This document shows, in pieces, positions 42,984-51,793 of a DNA stretch of 64,000 bases. The position numbers and the translations under genes were made by a program. The notes beneath the pieces were generated by a model. The model was not told the DNA's origin and did not search any database. It saw only the letters and a list, made by a program, of their open reading frames with translations. Source of the DNA: Prevotella multiformis DSM 16608 (GTDB taxonomy: Bacteria; Bacteroidota; Bacteroidia; Bacteroidales; Bacteroidaceae); assembly GCF_000191065.1 (NCBI RefSeq), contig NZ_GL872282.1:489167-553166 (forward strand). The letters run 5' to 3'. The stretch's first letter is position 1. Every line of letters begins with the position of its first letter.

Positions 42984-43610
42984 ATGAAAGACAAGACAAC
43001 CATCATCGGAATAGCCGGCGGAACCGGTTCGGGGAAGACCACCGTTGTGAAGAAAATCGTCAAAAGCCTTCCGCCCCATTATGTGGCCGTCGTCCCGCTG
43101 GACTCTTATTACAATGACACCACGGGGCTTACTGACGAGGAGCGAAAGGCCATCAACTTCGACCATCCCGACGCCTTCGACTGGAAACTGCTGATCAAGC
43201 AGGTCAACGAACTGCGTGAGGGGAAGGCCATCGAGCAGCCCACGTACAGCTACATCCTCTGCAACCGACTGCCGGAGACCATCCATGTAGAGCCGAAACC
43301 CGTCATCATCGTCGAGGGAATCATGGCACTCAGCAACAAACGCCTGCGCGACATGATGGACCTCAAGATCTTCGTCGACTGCGATCCTGACGAACGCCTC
43401 ATCCGCAACATCCAGCGTGATACGATAGACCGCGGACGTACCGTCTCGATGGTGGTAGAACGCTATCTGGAAGTGCTGAAGCCCATGCACGAACAGTTCA
43501 TTGAACCGACAAAGCGGTATGCCAACCTGATTATCCCGCAGGGAGGCGAGAACGTGAAAGGCATCAATATCCTCTGTAAATATATCGAGGGACTGATGCC
43601 GAAGAAATAG
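42984..43610 (+). CDS. udk: Uridine kinase
   Basis: It phosphorylates uridine and cytidine for pyrimidine salvage. The 208-residue chain shows the P-loop GGTGSGKTT (residues 11-19), LDSYYND, NFDHPDAFDW and the helix FVDCDPDERLIRNIQRD, all typical of the family. It is the last gene in a stretch with two exported nucleases and a glycosylase, so salvage of external nucleosides fits. Confidence 0.95.
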   Translation: MKDKTTIIGIAGGTGSGKTTVVKKIVKSLPPHYVAVVPLDSYYNDTTGLTDEERKAINFDHPDAFDWKLLIKQVNELREGKAIEQPTYSYILCNRLPETIHVEPKPVIIVEGIMALSNKRLRDMMDLKIFVDCDPDERLIRNIQRDTIDRGRTVSMVVERYLEVLKPMHEQFIEPTKRYANLIIPQGGENVKGINILCKYIEGLMPKK

Positions 43611-44110
43611 GCGAGAGGGGGGGCGAAGGATTCTCCCGCCCCCGGCCGTGCCGGCAGTGGACACCAGCCGTGTTGCCGGTGAACACCCGCCGTGCCGAGG
43701 CTTCGCGCGATCCGACAAGCATTACCGGTTCTTCTGAGCCGGCAGGACTCTGCAGAGCTCTCATACCGCCTGGGCATTTAACGGAAAAAGACAAACGGCA
43801 CCTGTCCGCCGGACAGCATCTGCCTGCGTTTCAGGCGGCATTCCCCTGCCCTTCAAATGACTCCCGGCCGGACTTCAAACGATGCCTGTCCGGACTCCAA
43901 GTACAGTATTCTCCATTTCGGATGACATTTTGCCACCTAAGCCGACACAGGCCTGACCTTACGCCCGTTACACCCCGCAAAATCCTTACATCTTATTATA
44001 TTACAGCCCCGTAACATACGAATCGATAACGAAAAAGGCTTAAATTCAGGGATATATAACCAAAGCGTCCTCCGCTTTTATTTTATTAACATCATTTTAT
44101 CTGATTTTCT
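43611..44110. other. Long spacer before the glycine cleavage operon
   Basis: The first 300 bp are GC-rich with short CCGG-type inverted repeats. The last 200 bp are AT-rich. No gene is seen, and the conserved cores of a glycine riboswitch are absent. Confidence 0.5.
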
Positions 44111-44141
44111 TTTGTGTCTTCATTTCTTTTATCTATATTTG
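44111..44141 (+). promoter_or_regulatory. Promoter of the glycine cleavage operon
   Basis: TTTG (44111-44114), 19 bp, TATATTTG (44134-44141): a full consensus match. The leader of about 75 bases shows no riboswitch fold that I know. Confidence 0.8.
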
Positions 44142-44220
44142 CACGCAAACATAAACCTAAGCCAGTTTAAACATAACCGTTACTGCCAGGAGAAGAACAA
44201 AATTTAAAGCCTAAACAAAT

Positions 44221-45306
44221 ATGACAAACAAAAGAACTTGCCTGTACGACAAACACGTTGCATTGGGCGCACAGATGACCCCATTCGCCGGTTTTGACAT
44301 GCCTATTCAGTACACCGGGATTATCGACGAGCACAATGCGGTGCGGGAGCACTGCGGTGTCTTCGACGTCTCCCATATGGGAGAGGTGATGGTTTCGGGG
44401 CCGGAAGCGGACAAATACATCAACCACATCTTCACGAACGACGTGACAGGACTGCCGGCCGGGAAGGTGCTCTATGGAATGCTCTGCTATCCCGACGGAG
44501 GCGTGGTGGACGATACCTGCATCTGCAAACTCGACGAACAGCTCTTTCTCATGACCATCAATGCCGCCAATATCGACAAGGACATGGCATGGATCGAGCA
44601 GAATGGAAAGGGTTTCAATGTTGTCATCGAAAACAAGAGCGATGCCTATGGCCAGCTGGCGATACAGGGGCCGGAAGCCGAAGAGAAGATGGAGAAAGTG
44701 CTCGGTCTTGCCTGCAAGGACCTGAAATTCTACGAAGTAAAACAACAGGAGAAAGACGGTGAAAAAGTCATTGTCTCCCGCACCGGATATACCGGTGAGG
44801 ACGGATTTGAGGTCTATGGAACACCGGGATACATCGTCAAGGCATGGGACAAGCTCATGGATGCCGGCGTGAAGCCGTGCGGACTGGGCTGTCGTGACAC
44901 GCTGCGTTTTGAGGTCGGACTGCCGCTCTACGGCGACGAACTTTCCGACAAGATCTCACCGGTCATGGCAGGCCTTTCAATGTTCGTGAAGTTCGACAAA
45001 GAGGAATTCATCGGCAAGGAGGCGCTCCTGCGTCAGAAGACGGAGGGTGTCACCCGGCGTCTGCGCGGCATCGAGCTGGAAGGCAATGCCATCCCACGCC
45101 ATGGCTACAAGGTACTCAAGGACGGCAAGGAAGTAGGGGAAGTCACCACAGGCTACCGCCTCATCTCGACCGAAAAGAGCTGTGCTGTCGCTCTGGTAGA
45201 TGCCGCCATCAAGATGGGGGACAGTGTCGAAGTGCAGATCCGCAAGAAGACTTTCCCCGGCACTATCGTCAAAAAGAAATTCTACGAGAAGCACTACAAG
45301 AAGTGA
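44221..45306 (+). CDS. gcvT: Glycine cleavage system T protein (aminomethyltransferase)
   Basis: It takes the aminomethyl group from lipoyl-GcvH and, with tetrahydrofolate, releases ammonia and methylene-THF. The 361 residues include MPIQYTGIIDEHNAVREHCGV-type folate-site residues, DVSHMGE, the catalytic Asp in NDV, TGYTGEDGFEVY and GLGCRDTLRFE. It is first in a complete five-gene operon. The spacer to gcvH holds three 10-bp repeats. Confidence 0.96.
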   Translation: MTNKRTCLYDKHVALGAQMTPFAGFDMPIQYTGIIDEHNAVREHCGVFDVSHMGEVMVSGPEADKYINHIFTNDVTGLPAGKVLYGMLCYPDGGVVDDTCICKLDEQLFLMTINAANIDKDMAWIEQNGKGFNVVIENKSDAYGQLAIQGPEAEEKMEKVLGLACKDLKFYEVKQQEKDGEKVIVSRTGYTGEDGFEVYGTPGYIVKAWDKLMDAGVKPCGLGCRDTLRFEVGLPLYGDELSDKISPVMAGLSMFVKFDKEEFIGKEALLRQKTEGVTRRLRGIELEGNAIPRHGYKVLKDGKEVGEVTTGYRLISTEKSCAVALVDAAIKMGDSVEVQIRKKTFPGTIVKKKFYEKHYKK

Positions 45307-45353
45307 AATGAAGTGAGGTGAGACATAGCCCCGATAGCCGCGTACCATTCCCC

Positions 45354-45383
45354 ATCACCGCTTATCACCGCCTATCACCGCCT
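45354..45383 (+). repeat. 10-bp tandem repeat, three units
   Basis: ATCACCGCTT, ATCACCGCCT, ATCACCGCCT in the gcvT-gcvH spacer. The same unit returns in the next spacer. Confidence 0.9.
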
Positions 45384-45419
45384 GCAAAAAATAAAACCCA
45401 TCTTAAAAGAAAACATATT

Positions 45420-45800
45420 ATGGCAAAAGTTATTGAAGGACTCTACTACTCTGAGTCACACGAATTTGTGAAAGTCGCTGGAAACACCGGCTACATCGGA
45501 ATCACCGACTATGCCCAGCATGCTCTGGGCAACATCGTCTACGTGGATATGCCCGAGGTAGATGACGAGGTAGAAGTCAACGAAGACTTCGGCGCTATCG
45601 AGAGCGTCAAGGCTGCTTCCGACCTCAAGTCTCCCGTTTCAGGAAAAGTCATCGAAGTCAATGAGGCACTGGAAGATGAGCCGGGCTTACTCAACAAGGA
45701 CGCTTTCGGCAACTGGATCATCAAGGTCGAGCTTTCTGATACTTCCGAGCTGAAAGACCTCATGGATGCCAAGGCCTACGAGGAGTTCTGCGCAAAATAG
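45420..45800 (+). CDS. gcvH: Glycine cleavage system H protein
   Basis: The lipoyl shuttle protein of the system. The 126 residues include ESVKAASDLKSPVSG, where the first Lys carries lipoate, and GIIDYAQ-type GITDYAQHALG. I chose ATG 45420 (MAKVIEGLYYSESHEF); the longer frame from 45318 would translate the 10-bp repeats. Confidence 0.96.
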   Translation: MAKVIEGLYYSESHEFVKVAGNTGYIGITDYAQHALGNIVYVDMPEVDDEVEVNEDFGAIESVKAASDLKSPVSGKVIEVNEALEDEPGLLNKDAFGNWIIKVELSDTSELKDLMDAKAYEEFCAK

Positions 45801-45868
45801 TCTCCTCACGAGAAACCATGGGACGGGGTAGACGGTGACGCATGAAGGGGGCAAGCCTGCCTTCACGC

Positions 45869-45968
45869 ATCACCGCCTATCACTGCTTATCACCGCCTGC
45901 CCTCTCCTATCACTACCTATCACCGCCTACCCTCTCCTATCACCACTCATCCCCGCCCATCCCCGCCT
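45869..45968 (+). repeat. 10-bp tandem repeat, ten units in exact register
   Basis: The gcvH-gcvPA spacer is one unbroken 100-bp array of ten 10-mers. Seven are ATCACCGCCT or close variants; positions four and seven are GCCCTCTCCT and ACCCTCTCCT; the last two are ATCCCCGCCC and ATCCCCGCCT. There are no spacers between units, so it is not a CRISPR. Confidence 0.9.
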
Positions 45969-46001
45969 ACCCACAACCAACCTAACCAATCCCTAAGAAC
46001 A

Positions 46002-47312
46002 ATGAACCACAAGTTTTTACCTCACACCAATGAGGATATCCAACAGATGCTCGACCGGATCGGCATCAAAGACCTCAACGGTCTCTATGCAGAAGTTCCA
46101 GAAAGCATCCGTTTCAAGGGAGACTACGACCTCCCGGAAGCAATGAGCGAGTTGGAAATACGCGCTTTCTTCGAGAAACTCGGACAAAAGAACAGTCTCT
46201 TGACCTGCTTTGCAGGCGGCGGCGTGTACGACCACTATGCGCCGAGCGTCATCCCAAACCTCCTGAGCCGGTCAGAGTTCCTCACCTCCTACACTCCCTA
46301 CCAGGCTGAAATCTCACAGGGAACACTTCATTACATCTTCGAGTTCCAGAGCATGATCGCAGAACTCACAGGCATGGACATTGCCAATGCCTCCATGTAT
46401 GAAGGGACGACAGCCACGGCAGAAGCCATGATGGCAGCATTCCACAATTCCAAGAAAGCCGATACCGTACTGTATTCCGAGACCTTGTCCGAGAACATCA
46501 TCGGTGTTCTCAAGACGTATGCTCATTTCCACGGAGTGACGCTCAGACCGGTCAAGGCCGAAGAGGGGGTGACTTCCCACGAAGAACTGAAGAAACAGGT
46601 TGAGGCCGGAGGAGTAGCCGGCGTCATCGTACAGCAGCCGAACCGCTACGGTATCATCGAAGACTTCACCGGCTTCGCCGATACGTGTCATGACAAGAAA
46701 GCGCTGTTCATCGTCAACAGTGTGGCTTCCGACCTGGCCCTCCTGAAGACACCTGGGGAATGGGGAGCAGACCTGGCCGTAGGCGACATCCAGAGCCTCG
46801 GACTGCCGATGGCCTTCGGCGGCCCTTATGCCGGCTATATGTGCTCGACGGAGAAACTCATGCGCAAGCTCCCCGGACGCATCGTCGGAAAGACCTGCGA
46901 CAGCCGTGGCCAGCGCGTATTCGTACTTACACTGCAGGCACGCGAGCAGCATATCCGCCGCCAGAAAGCCACCTCCAACATCTGTTCCAACCAGAGCCTG
47001 ATGGCACTTTATGCAACCATCTACATGAGCATCATGGGGAAAGAAGGCATGAAAGAGGTCGCCCAGACCAGCTACGACGCTGCACATTACCTCTGTGAAC
47101 AGCTCACCGCCACAGAAAAGGCAAAGCTCGTCTACGACAAGCCGTTCTTCAATGAGTTCCTCGTACAGATGAAGGAGCGCGACGCCTTCTTTGACAAAGC
47201 GGTCAGGAACGGAATCCTACCGGGCATCAAGGTCGATGACGACAGACTGCTCATCGCCGTGACAGAGAAACGGACGAAAGAAGAGATCGACACGCTTGTC
47301 GGATTATTATAG
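46002..47312 (+). CDS. gcvPA: Glycine dehydrogenase (decarboxylating) subunit 1
   Basis: N-terminal half of the split P protein, 436 residues. Known motifs include ASMYEGTTATAEAMM, GGPYAGYM and GRIVGKT … REQHIRRQKATSNICSNQ. It forms the PLP enzyme with subunit 2, which decarboxylates glycine onto the lipoyl arm of GcvH. The split form is less usual in Bacteroidota than the single long GcvP, but is complete here. Confidence 0.95.
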   Translation: MNHKFLPHTNEDIQQMLDRIGIKDLNGLYAEVPESIRFKGDYDLPEAMSELEIRAFFEKLGQKNSLLTCFAGGGVYDHYAPSVIPNLLSRSEFLTSYTPYQAEISQGTLHYIFEFQSMIAELTGMDIANASMYEGTTATAEAMMAAFHNSKKADTVLYSETLSENIIGVLKTYAHFHGVTLRPVKAEEGVTSHEELKKQVEAGGVAGVIVQQPNRYGIIEDFTGFADTCHDKKALFIVNSVASDLALLKTPGEWGADLAVGDIQSLGLPMAFGGPYAGYMCSTEKLMRKLPGRIVGKTCDSRGQRVFVLTLQAREQHIRRQKATSNICSNQSLMALYATIYMSIMGKEGMKEVAQTSYDAAHYLCEQLTATEKAKLVYDKPFFNEFLVQMKERDAFFDKAVRNGILPGIKVDDDRLLIAVTEKRTKEEIDTLVGLL

Positions 47313-47337
47313 TCAACCATCCTAAACCTAAGCAACA

Positions 47338-48828
47338 ATGAACAACAAACTATATGGCAATCTGATATTCGAATTGTCGCATCCAGGCAGACGTGCCTAC
47401 AGCCTTCCGGAAAACCGATTCGGGCATCATCCCTTGCCCGACGCCTGCAGAAGGGCCAAAGATGCCGAACTGCCCGAATGTGACGAGATGACGGTCGTAC
47501 GGCACTATACCAACCACAGTGAAAACAACTTCGGCGTTGACAACGGATTCTACCCTCTCGGTTCCTGTACGATGAAGTACAATCCTGTCATCAACGAGGA
47601 AATCTCATCGTTGAAGGCCTTTACCGACCTTCATCCACAGCAGCCCGTCGAAACGGTGCAGGGAGCGTTGGAGGTGGAATACAACATCCAGCGCGCACTG
47701 GCCTCCATCACCGGCATGGCGGATGTCACACTCAATCCTTACGCCGGCGCACACGGCGAGCTGACAGGGCTGATGATCATCACGTCCTACCACCAGCAGC
47801 GGGGGGACACGAAGCGTACAAAAGTCATCGTACCCGACTCTGCCCATGGCACCAACCCGGCTTCCGCAGCAGTATGCGGACTGGAAGTCGTAGAGGTGAA
47901 GAGCACACCGGAAGGACTGGTAGATGTCAACGACCTCAGACCGCTCTTAGGGGACGACATCGCCGGAATGATGATGACCAATCCCAATACCCTGGGACTC
48001 TTCGAGAAGGACATCCCGGAAATAGCAAAGCTCGTGCACGACTGCGGCGGTCTGCTGTATTATGACGGGGCGAACCTCAACCCGCTGCTGGGAGCCGCAC
48101 GCCCTGGCGACATGGGATTTGACGTCATCCACCTCAACCTCCACAAGACCTTCTCTACACCGCATGGCGGCGGCGGCCCGGGGTCAGGGCCTGTCGGGGT
48201 CTGCGAGAAACTGATCCCCTTCCTGCCCAAACCTCATGTCATCAAGACAAAGGAGGGCTTTGCCATCGAGGACTGCAGACTGACCGAAGAATATTCTACG
48301 GCAGACAACCGGATAGGCGGCTATCTGGGCAACTTCCTCATCATCCTGCGTGCATACACCTATATCCTCTCCCTTGGCAGAAACCATATCAAGGAAGTCG
48401 GGCCGCTCGCCACGCTGAATGCCAACTATATCAAGGAGTGCCTGAAAGACGACTACGAACTTCCCATCGACACGCTCTGCAAGCATGAGTTTGTGTTCGA
48501 CGGACTGAAGGACAAGAGCACCGGCGTGACGACCATGGACGTAGCCAAGCGTCTGCTCGACTACGGCTACCATGCTCCGACCATCTACTTCCCGCTGCTT
48601 TTCCACGAGGCTATGATGATCGAGCCGACCGAGAGCGAAAGCAAGGATACCATCGACGGCTTCATCAAGACGATGCACGTCATCGCCAAGGAAGCCCGCG
48701 AGACACCGGAACTTGTCAAGGAGGCTCCTCACAGCACGCCTATCGGACGGGTAGACGATGTCCTGGCTGCCAAACACCCTATCCTCACTTACCGCCAGCT
48801 CATCCATGACATGGAGTCGGAAGAATAA
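47338..48828 (+). CDS. gcvPB: Glycine dehydrogenase (decarboxylating) subunit 2
   Basis: C-terminal half of the split P protein, 496 residues. It carries the PLP lysine in [19 protein letters not shown] (near residue 270) and [11 protein letters not shown]. It begins 25 bp after subunit 1 ends, so the two are made together. Confidence 0.95.
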   Translation: MNNKLYGNLIFELSHPGRRAYSLPENRFGHHPLPDACRRAKDAELPECDEMTVVRHYTNHSENNFGVDNGFYPLGSCTMKYNPVINEEISSLKAFTDLHPQQPVETVQGALEVEYNIQRALASITGMADVTLNPYAGAHGELTGLMIITSYHQQRGDTKRTKVIVPDSAHGTNPASAAVCGLEVVEVKSTPEGLVDVNDLRPLLGDDIAGMMMTNPNTLGLFEKDIPEIAKLVHDCGGLLYYDGANLNPLLGAARPGDMGFDVIHLNLHKTFSTPHGGGGPGSGPVGVCEKLIPFLPKPHVIKTKEGFAIEDCRLTEEYSTADNRIGGYLGNFLIILRAYTYILSLGRNHIKEVGPLATLNANYIKECLKDDYELPIDTLCKHEFVFDGLKDKSTGVTTMDVAKRLLDYGYHAPTIYFPLLFHEAMMIEPTESESKDTIDGFIKTMHVIAKEARETPELVKEAPHSTPIGRVDDVLAAKHPILTYRQLIHDMESEE

Positions 48829-48888
48829 GGACGGGACGACAGGAATCCTACACAATGAATACCATCACGCTATCAGAAGAGGTATAAC

Positions 48889-50253
48889 ATGGAGAAAACA
48901 GATCTATTGATAATCGGTTCGGGACCCGGCGGTTACCGGACCGCCTCCTATGCCGTGCAGAACGGCCTGCAGGTAACCATCGTCGAAAAAGGCCAGCCCG
49001 GCGGAACCTGCCTCAATGCAGGCTGCATCCCCACCAAGTGTCTCGCTCATGATGCAGAGATGCGGCTTGCCGCCTCCACGCTCTATGCGACAGCTCTCCC
49101 ACTCGACTTCACAAAGGTCATGGAGCGGAAGGAAGCAGTCGTCGGCCAGCTCCGGGAGGGCGTAAGGGCATTGCTCAGCCAGCCCGGCATCACCTTCCTG
49201 AAAGGCGAGGCGCACTTCGTCTCTGCCCATGTGGTCGAAGTAAACGGCGAACAGATCGAGGCGACGAACATCATCATCGCCACCGGATCACGTTCCAAGA
49301 TGCCGCCATTCCTAAAGGAAGCGGAAATCCAAGAGCAGCCGGCAGATGCACGGCATATCGTCACTTCCACCGGCCTGCTGTCCATCAAGGAAGTGCCACA
49401 GCGTCTTACCATCATTGGGGCAGGGGTCATCGGAATGGAGTTCGCCTCCGCATTCGCCGCCTTCGGGAGCGAGGTGACCGTGATCGAGTTCATGAAAGAA
49501 TGCCTGCCGCCTGTTGACAGTGACATCGCCAAGCGGCTGAGGAAGACGCTGGAGAAGCGCGGGGTCACCTTCTTCATGCAGAGTGCCGTCAAGCAGATCG
49601 TTCCGCCTGCCGGCAAGGAACAGCCTGCGGCGACCGTCGTCTTCGACAGGAAAGGCAAGGAGCAGACGGTAGAGACCGACCTTGTACTCATCGCCACCGG
49701 ACGGCAGCCCAATGTGGAGCAGACCGGTCTGGAGACGGCTGGCATCGGGTTCAGCCCCAAGGGAATCGCTGTCGACGACAACATGGAGACAAATGTGAAA
49801 GGCGTCTACGCCATCGGCGATGTCAACGCACGGCAGATGCTGGCGCACGCCGCCACGTTCCAAGGCTTCCGCGCCGTCAACCACATCCTCGGAAAAAAGG
49901 ACTTCATCCGCCTTGACATCATGCCGGCCGCCATCTTCACCTATCCGGAAGCTGCCTGCGTAGGAAAGACGGAAGACCAGTGCAAAGCCCAGGAAATCAA
50001 GTACACCACCCGGAAAGGCTTCTACCGGTCGAACGGCAAAGCACTGAGCATGGGAGAGACTGAGGGAATGGTAAAAGTCCTCGTCGGCGAAGGCGGCGAG
50101 ATCCTGGGCGGCCATGCCTACGGGGCACACGCCGCCGACCTCATCCAGGAACTGGCGGCACTGATGAACCGCAATGCGACGCTGGAAGAGATACGCGACA
50201 TCATCCACATCCATCCGACACTGGGCGAAATCCTGCAGGATGCCCTCATCTGA
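48889..50253 (+). CDS. lpdA: Dihydrolipoyl dehydrogenase (L protein)
   Basis: It re-oxidises the lipoyl arm of GcvH with NAD. The 454-residue flavoprotein has the FAD site IGSGPGGYRTA, the redox-active pair GGTCLNAGCIPTKCL (CxxxxC), the NAD site IGAGVIGMEFASAFAAFG and the C-terminal HIHPTLGE with the catalytic His-Glu. Its place at the end of the gcv operon makes it the dedicated L protein of this system. Confidence 0.95.
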   Translation: MEKTDLLIIGSGPGGYRTASYAVQNGLQVTIVEKGQPGGTCLNAGCIPTKCLAHDAEMRLAASTLYATALPLDFTKVMERKEAVVGQLREGVRALLSQPGITFLKGEAHFVSAHVVEVNGEQIEATNIIIATGSRSKMPPFLKEAEIQEQPADARHIVTSTGLLSIKEVPQRLTIIGAGVIGMEFASAFAAFGSEVTVIEFMKECLPPVDSDIAKRLRKTLEKRGVTFFMQSAVKQIVPPAGKEQPAATVVFDRKGKEQTVETDLVLIATGRQPNVEQTGLETAGIGFSPKGIAVDDNMETNVKGVYAIGDVNARQMLAHAATFQGFRAVNHILGKKDFIRLDIMPAAIFTYPEAACVGKTEDQCKAQEIKYTTRKGFYRSNGKALSMGETEGMVKVLVGEGGEILGGHAYGAHAADLIQELAALMNRNATLEEIRDIIHIHPTLGEILQDALI

Positions 50254-50412
50254 AAAGGAAGAACGCCCGCCCCTGCAACAGAAACAGCGTCAGGCCGCTT
50301 CCCGGCAAGAAAAGACAGTCAAGGACGGACCGTAAACATGACGAAACCGTTCCTTTCCGGAGCAGAAACACGAAGACGATCCTCCGAAAACAGAACATTT
50401 AAACATGAAATG

Positions 50413-50444
50413 TTTGGAGGATAAAAATCTTTATACTAACTTTG
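50413..50444 (+). promoter_or_regulatory. Promoter of the candidate RNA
   Basis: TTTG (50413-50416), 20 bp, TAACTTTG (50437-50444), a full consensus match, yet followed by no gene before a strong terminator at 50687. Confidence 0.8.
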
Positions 50445-50449
50445 CACAT

Positions 50450-50720
50450 AGAAAGGATACGGATCCAGTCGTATCGATTCGATCGGGATAGTCATCAAAT
50501 AAATCAGAAAACCCGAGATGACTTCTTCTGTCAATGGCGGGCCACATAAACCGCATTCCTGCGACTAAGCCGCAAGGCCAGTGGATTACAAAGACGAAGA
50601 GCTCTCCTATCATTGATACTCGGACTTTTCATCACATCGTCGGTACGACTTTTCTATTTCCCCTTCCGGAAAGAAAGTGGGATTGAGGTGGGGTTCCCCA
50701 AAGGAACTCCACCTTTTTTT
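50450..50720 (+). ncRNA. Candidate structured non-coding RNA, ~270 nt
   Basis: It lies between a consensus promoter and an intrinsic terminator and has no good reading frame. Visible structure: hairpin GATACG/CGTATC (50456-50475); two interleaved pairings, TCGGG (50483-50487) with CCCGA (50512-50516) and AGTCATC (50490-50496) with GATGACT (50517-50523), which would make a pseudoknot or a switch; a further set of complementary GC-rich segments at about 50535-50585. I cannot place it among RNase P RNA, tmRNA, SRP RNA or the known riboswitches. It could be a regulatory small RNA or a housekeeping RNA too diverged for me to see. Confidence 0.5.
50687..50720 (+). terminator. Intrinsic terminator of the candidate RNA
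   Basis: An 11-bp stem (GGTGGGGTTCC with GGAACTCCACC, one G-U pair), 5-base loop, seven T. Confidence 0.9.
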
Positions 50721-50783
50721 GCCCGGCAGACCACAGGCGGTACAGGCTATCGGAAGGATTGGCAGATCCAATTGAAAGCACCT

Positions 50784-50877
50784 GCAGGTCACATCAGAAA
50801 AGAACCGGAAGACCCAGACGGGAATCCGGGCAGGTCACATCAGAAGAAAAGACAGCCCCAGACAGGAGTTCCGGCAG
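50784..50877 (+). repeat. Imperfect ~46-bp tandem duplication
   Basis: GCAGGTCACATCAGAA occurs at 50784-50799 and 50830-50845, and the flanking bases also match (CCCAGACGGGAATCCGG versus CCCAGACAGGAGTTCCGG). It lies between the terminator and ribE; role unknown. Confidence 0.7.
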
Positions 50878-51058
50878 GCCGCAATGTGATGACAGACACC
50901 GGCCGGGAAACTCTGCGACAGGCTTCATAAATAAAAACAATAACAACATGCCCTCCTCTTACAGCATCTGCCTGTGCCGGCGGGAAGAAAGACCGACGCC
51001 CCCCAACCCAGACAGGACGGAGGCCGGGGAGGACAAAAAAGAAAGGAAACCTACAACC

Positions 51059-51664
51059 ATGTTCTCAGGAATCGTAGAAGAAATGGCGACACTCACCGGA
51101 ATCGAGCACGAAAAGGAAAACATCCACTTCACCTTCCGCTGCTCATTCGCAGATGCGCTGAAGATCGACCAGAGCATTGCCCACAACGGCGTCTGCCTTA
51201 CCGTCGTACGCATCAAGGACGGCAGCTATACGGTGACGGCCATGAAAGAGACCCTCGAACGTTCCAATCTGGGACTGCTCAAGGTCGGCGACCGTGTCAA
51301 TATCGAGCGTTCCATGCTCATGAACGGACGGCTGGACGGGCACATCGTACAGGGGCATGTCGACAGGACCGCCCGATGCGTCCATGTGGAAGATGCGGAC
51401 GGAAGCACTTATTTCACCTTTGAATACCCTTACAGCCGAGAGATGGCACAACGCGGCTATTTCACCGTCGACAAAGGTTCCGTGACCGTCAACGGTGTCT
51501 CGCTCACCGTCTGCGAACCGACCGACAACCGTTTCAAGGTCGCGATCATCCCCTATACCAGAGCGCATACGAACTTTGCCGACATAACCGTCGGAACGGT
51601 CGTGAATCTCGAATTCGACATCCTGGGGAAATACATCGCCCGCCTGAACAGCCTGTCGAAATAG
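51059..51664 (+). CDS. ribE: Riboflavin synthase alpha chain
   Basis: It forms riboflavin from two lumazine molecules. The 201 residues show the two lumazine-binding repeats with MFSGIVEEMA at the start, HNGVCLTV, RLDGHIVQGHVD and, in the second repeat, VNGVSLTV. I chose ATG 51059 because MFSGIVE is the universal start; the frame from 50759 is not coding. No FMN riboswitch is seen upstream. Confidence 0.95.
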   Translation: MFSGIVEEMATLTGIEHEKENIHFTFRCSFADALKIDQSIAHNGVCLTVVRIKDGSYTVTAMKETLERSNLGLLKVGDRVNIERSMLMNGRLDGHIVQGHVDRTARCVHVEDADGSTYFTFEYPYSREMAQRGYFTVDKGSVTVNGVSLTVCEPTDNRFKVAIIPYTRAHTNFADITVGTVVNLEFDILGKYIARLNSLSK

Positions 51665-51700
51665 CCCGGACGGACTCCACGACAGGACATGGAGAAAAAA

Positions 51701-51766
51701 TGAAAGGACACCTGCTTCCGCACAGCGTTCTCAACGAGAGGCTGTCCGGCGGGCAGGTGTCCTTCA
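51701..51766. terminator. Bidirectional terminator between ribE and the response regulator
   Basis: Stem TGAAAGGACACCTGC (51701-51715) with GCAGGTGTCCTTCA (51753-51766), and an inner stem ACAGC/GCTGT in the loop. It sits between converging genes. Only short A and T runs flank it. Confidence 0.7.
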
Positions 51767-51793
51767 TGTGTTATGGCTGGTATGGATTGTCTC

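Larger units (their letters stand above)
50254..51058. other. Long intergenic stretch with candidate RNA and a duplicated leader
   Basis: It holds a promoter (50413-50444), a candidate structured RNA, its terminator and a ~46-bp imperfect tandem duplication in front of riboflavin synthase. The open frames here look accidental. Confidence 0.5.

Noticed and set aside
44142..44220. Glycine riboswitch before gcvT
   Set aside because: The leader is only about 75 bases, AT-rich, and lacks the conserved cores of either aptamer.
45354..45968. CRISPR array in the gcv spacers
   Set aside because: The units are 10 bp, directly joined without spacers, and no cas gene is near.
50450..50720. tmRNA, RNase P RNA or SRP RNA at the orphan transcription unit
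   Set aside because: No tag frame with a tRNA-like CCA end, no conserved RNase P core, and no SRP Alu or helix 8 motif could be read.
50613..50930. Open frame across the RNA terminator before ribE
   Set aside because: It would run through a strong intrinsic terminator and has no protein-like features.
50721..51058. FMN riboswitch before ribE
   Set aside because: The conserved RFN segments are not found in this stretch or in the candidate RNA upstream.
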